From: Lachnospiraceae bacterium
GTDB taxonomy: Bacteria > Bacillota > Clostridia > Lachnospirales > Lachnospiraceae
Reading direction: 5' to 3'
Assembly (NCBI GenBank): GCA_024697505.1
Contig: JAILFQ010000257.1
Location: 1 to 5,578 of the forward strand
Length of the DNA stretch: 5,578 nucleotides
Each line of letters begins with the position of its first letter. Within the stretch, counting starts at the first letter, position 1. The notes under the pieces are model-generated. The model was not told the DNA's origin. It ran no database searches and was given only the letters and a program-made list of their open reading frames with translations. Positions 5,197 to 5,578 of this stretch are shown here, piece by piece. The position numbers and the translations under genes were made by a program.

Positions 5197-5578
5197 ATGG
5201 ATATCAACGGATTTGCAGCTGCAGTAGGTTCTTTTGAAAAAGCAAAAGTAGACAAGCTTACAGAACCTGAAAAGAAAACAGAAAAGACATTAACGGAAGC
5301 AGTGCTTCCTTCAACGGCAGAGGAGACGGCCGCTGCTGAATATACGCCGTCCAACATTTCAGAAATGGTGGAATACGACAAAATTACAGTGGAAAAAATG
5401 AAGGCAGAAGCCGACCAGCGAACAGAGCAGCTTCGTCAGCTCGTTGAGAAAATGCTCTTAAAGCAGGGCCAGAAATTTACCACTCTTTCTGAAGCAATAG
5501 AAGATATAAGAGACGGAATTGTAGAAGTAGACCCTGAAGTTGCCGCTCAGGCTGCGGAAGACATTGCGGAGGACGGTT
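5197..5578 (+). CDS. Sigma-D-controlled protein of unknown function, 3' end outside the window
   Basis: An open frame of 127 codons starts at ATG 5197, seven bases after a strong AAGGAGG site, and runs off the end without a stop. The product is acidic and Glu/Ala/Lys-rich with no Cys, Trp, signal peptide or membrane helix so far. Residues 1-58 look disordered. Residues 60-92 (with RTEQLRQLVEKMLLKQGQ) form a probable amphipathic helix or coiled coil. Residues 95-127 hold another helix pair with DPEVAAQAAEDIAEDG at the end. From memory, related proteins of unknown role with a QLRxLVEKxLLKQGQ helix and an EDG segment are common in Lachnospiraceae; I cannot verify this here. The sigma-D promoter points to a motility role. 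A lack of Cys and a flexible N-terminus would also suit a flagellar export substrate, which is speculation. Confidence 0.85.
   Translation, partial: MDINGFAAAVGSFEKAKVDKLTEPEKKTEKTLTEAVLPSTAEETAAAEYTPSNISEMVEYDKITVEKMKAEADQRTEQLRQLVEKMLLKQGQKFTTLSEAIEDIRDGIVEVDPEVAAQAAEDIAEDG

Noticed and set aside
5151..5239. Upstream frame of 28 codons (ATG 5151) overlapping the start of the sigma-D gene
   Set aside because: It has no ribosome site, begins only a few bases after the predicted transcript start and is out of frame. The bases are better explained by the hairpin leader.
5142..5381. Minus-strand frame opposite the partial gene at the window end
   Set aside because: It would overlap the divergent promoter region and a coding frame with a far better ribosome site; its composition is that of a shadow frame.
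1..5578. CRISPR array, tRNA/rRNA, insertion sequence or phage module
   Set aside because: No spaced direct repeats, tRNA-like cloverleaf, transposase motifs or terminal inverted repeats were seen on either strand.

Overview
The window (about 5.6 kb, moderate GC) reads as a chromosomal fragment from a flagellated Firmicute, most likely a Lachnospiraceae-type clostridium. The evidence is strong AAGGAGG-type ribosome sites, a lipobox lipoprotein with a Pro/Thr linker and VanY domain, the MEP-pathway gene ispE coupled to a DUF1934 gene, and a near-canonical sigma-D (sigma-28) flagellar promoter. The taxon is inferred from style and not proven.

Layout. Bases 1-100 hold an extended -10 promoter and a hairpin at the predicted 5' end of the transcript. 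A tight plus-strand operon follows: a zinc D,D-carboxypeptidase-like lipoprotein (101-1771), a PlsC-type acyltransferase (1773-2516) and an unrecognised one-helix membrane protein (2519-3031). A terminator-like hairpin (3039-3069) separates these from a HAD phosphatase (3080-3733), whose start is placed at ATG 3080 because a GAGG ribosome site lies just upstream. The HAD gene converges on, and overlaps by 4 bases, a minus-strand operon made of ispE (5036-4149) and a DUF1934/YwiB-like gene (4152-3730), themselves joined by an ATGA start/stop overlap. The divergent spacer 5037-5196 carries a housekeeping-type promoter for ispE on the minus strand and a sigma-D promoter on the plus strand. The latter drives a gene running off the window end (5197 to beyond 5578).

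How the parts fit. The first operon links cell-wall trimming with phospholipid synthesis at the membrane, which suggests envelope maintenance. The ispE operon supplies isoprenoid precursors, which also feed the undecaprenyl carrier of wall synthesis. The most interesting spot is 5111-5197. The sigma-D promoter is followed by a leader with a hairpin whose six-base loop presents GGA in the CsrA consensus, and a second GGA lies in the Shine-Dalgarno sequence exactly 20 bases downstream. This resembles the logic by which Firmicutes control flagellin (sigma-D for transcription, CsrA for translation), here placed before a protein of unknown function. A second oddity is the C-terminal third of the carboxypeptidase, which carries tandem repeats of about 21 residues that I cannot assign to a named family.
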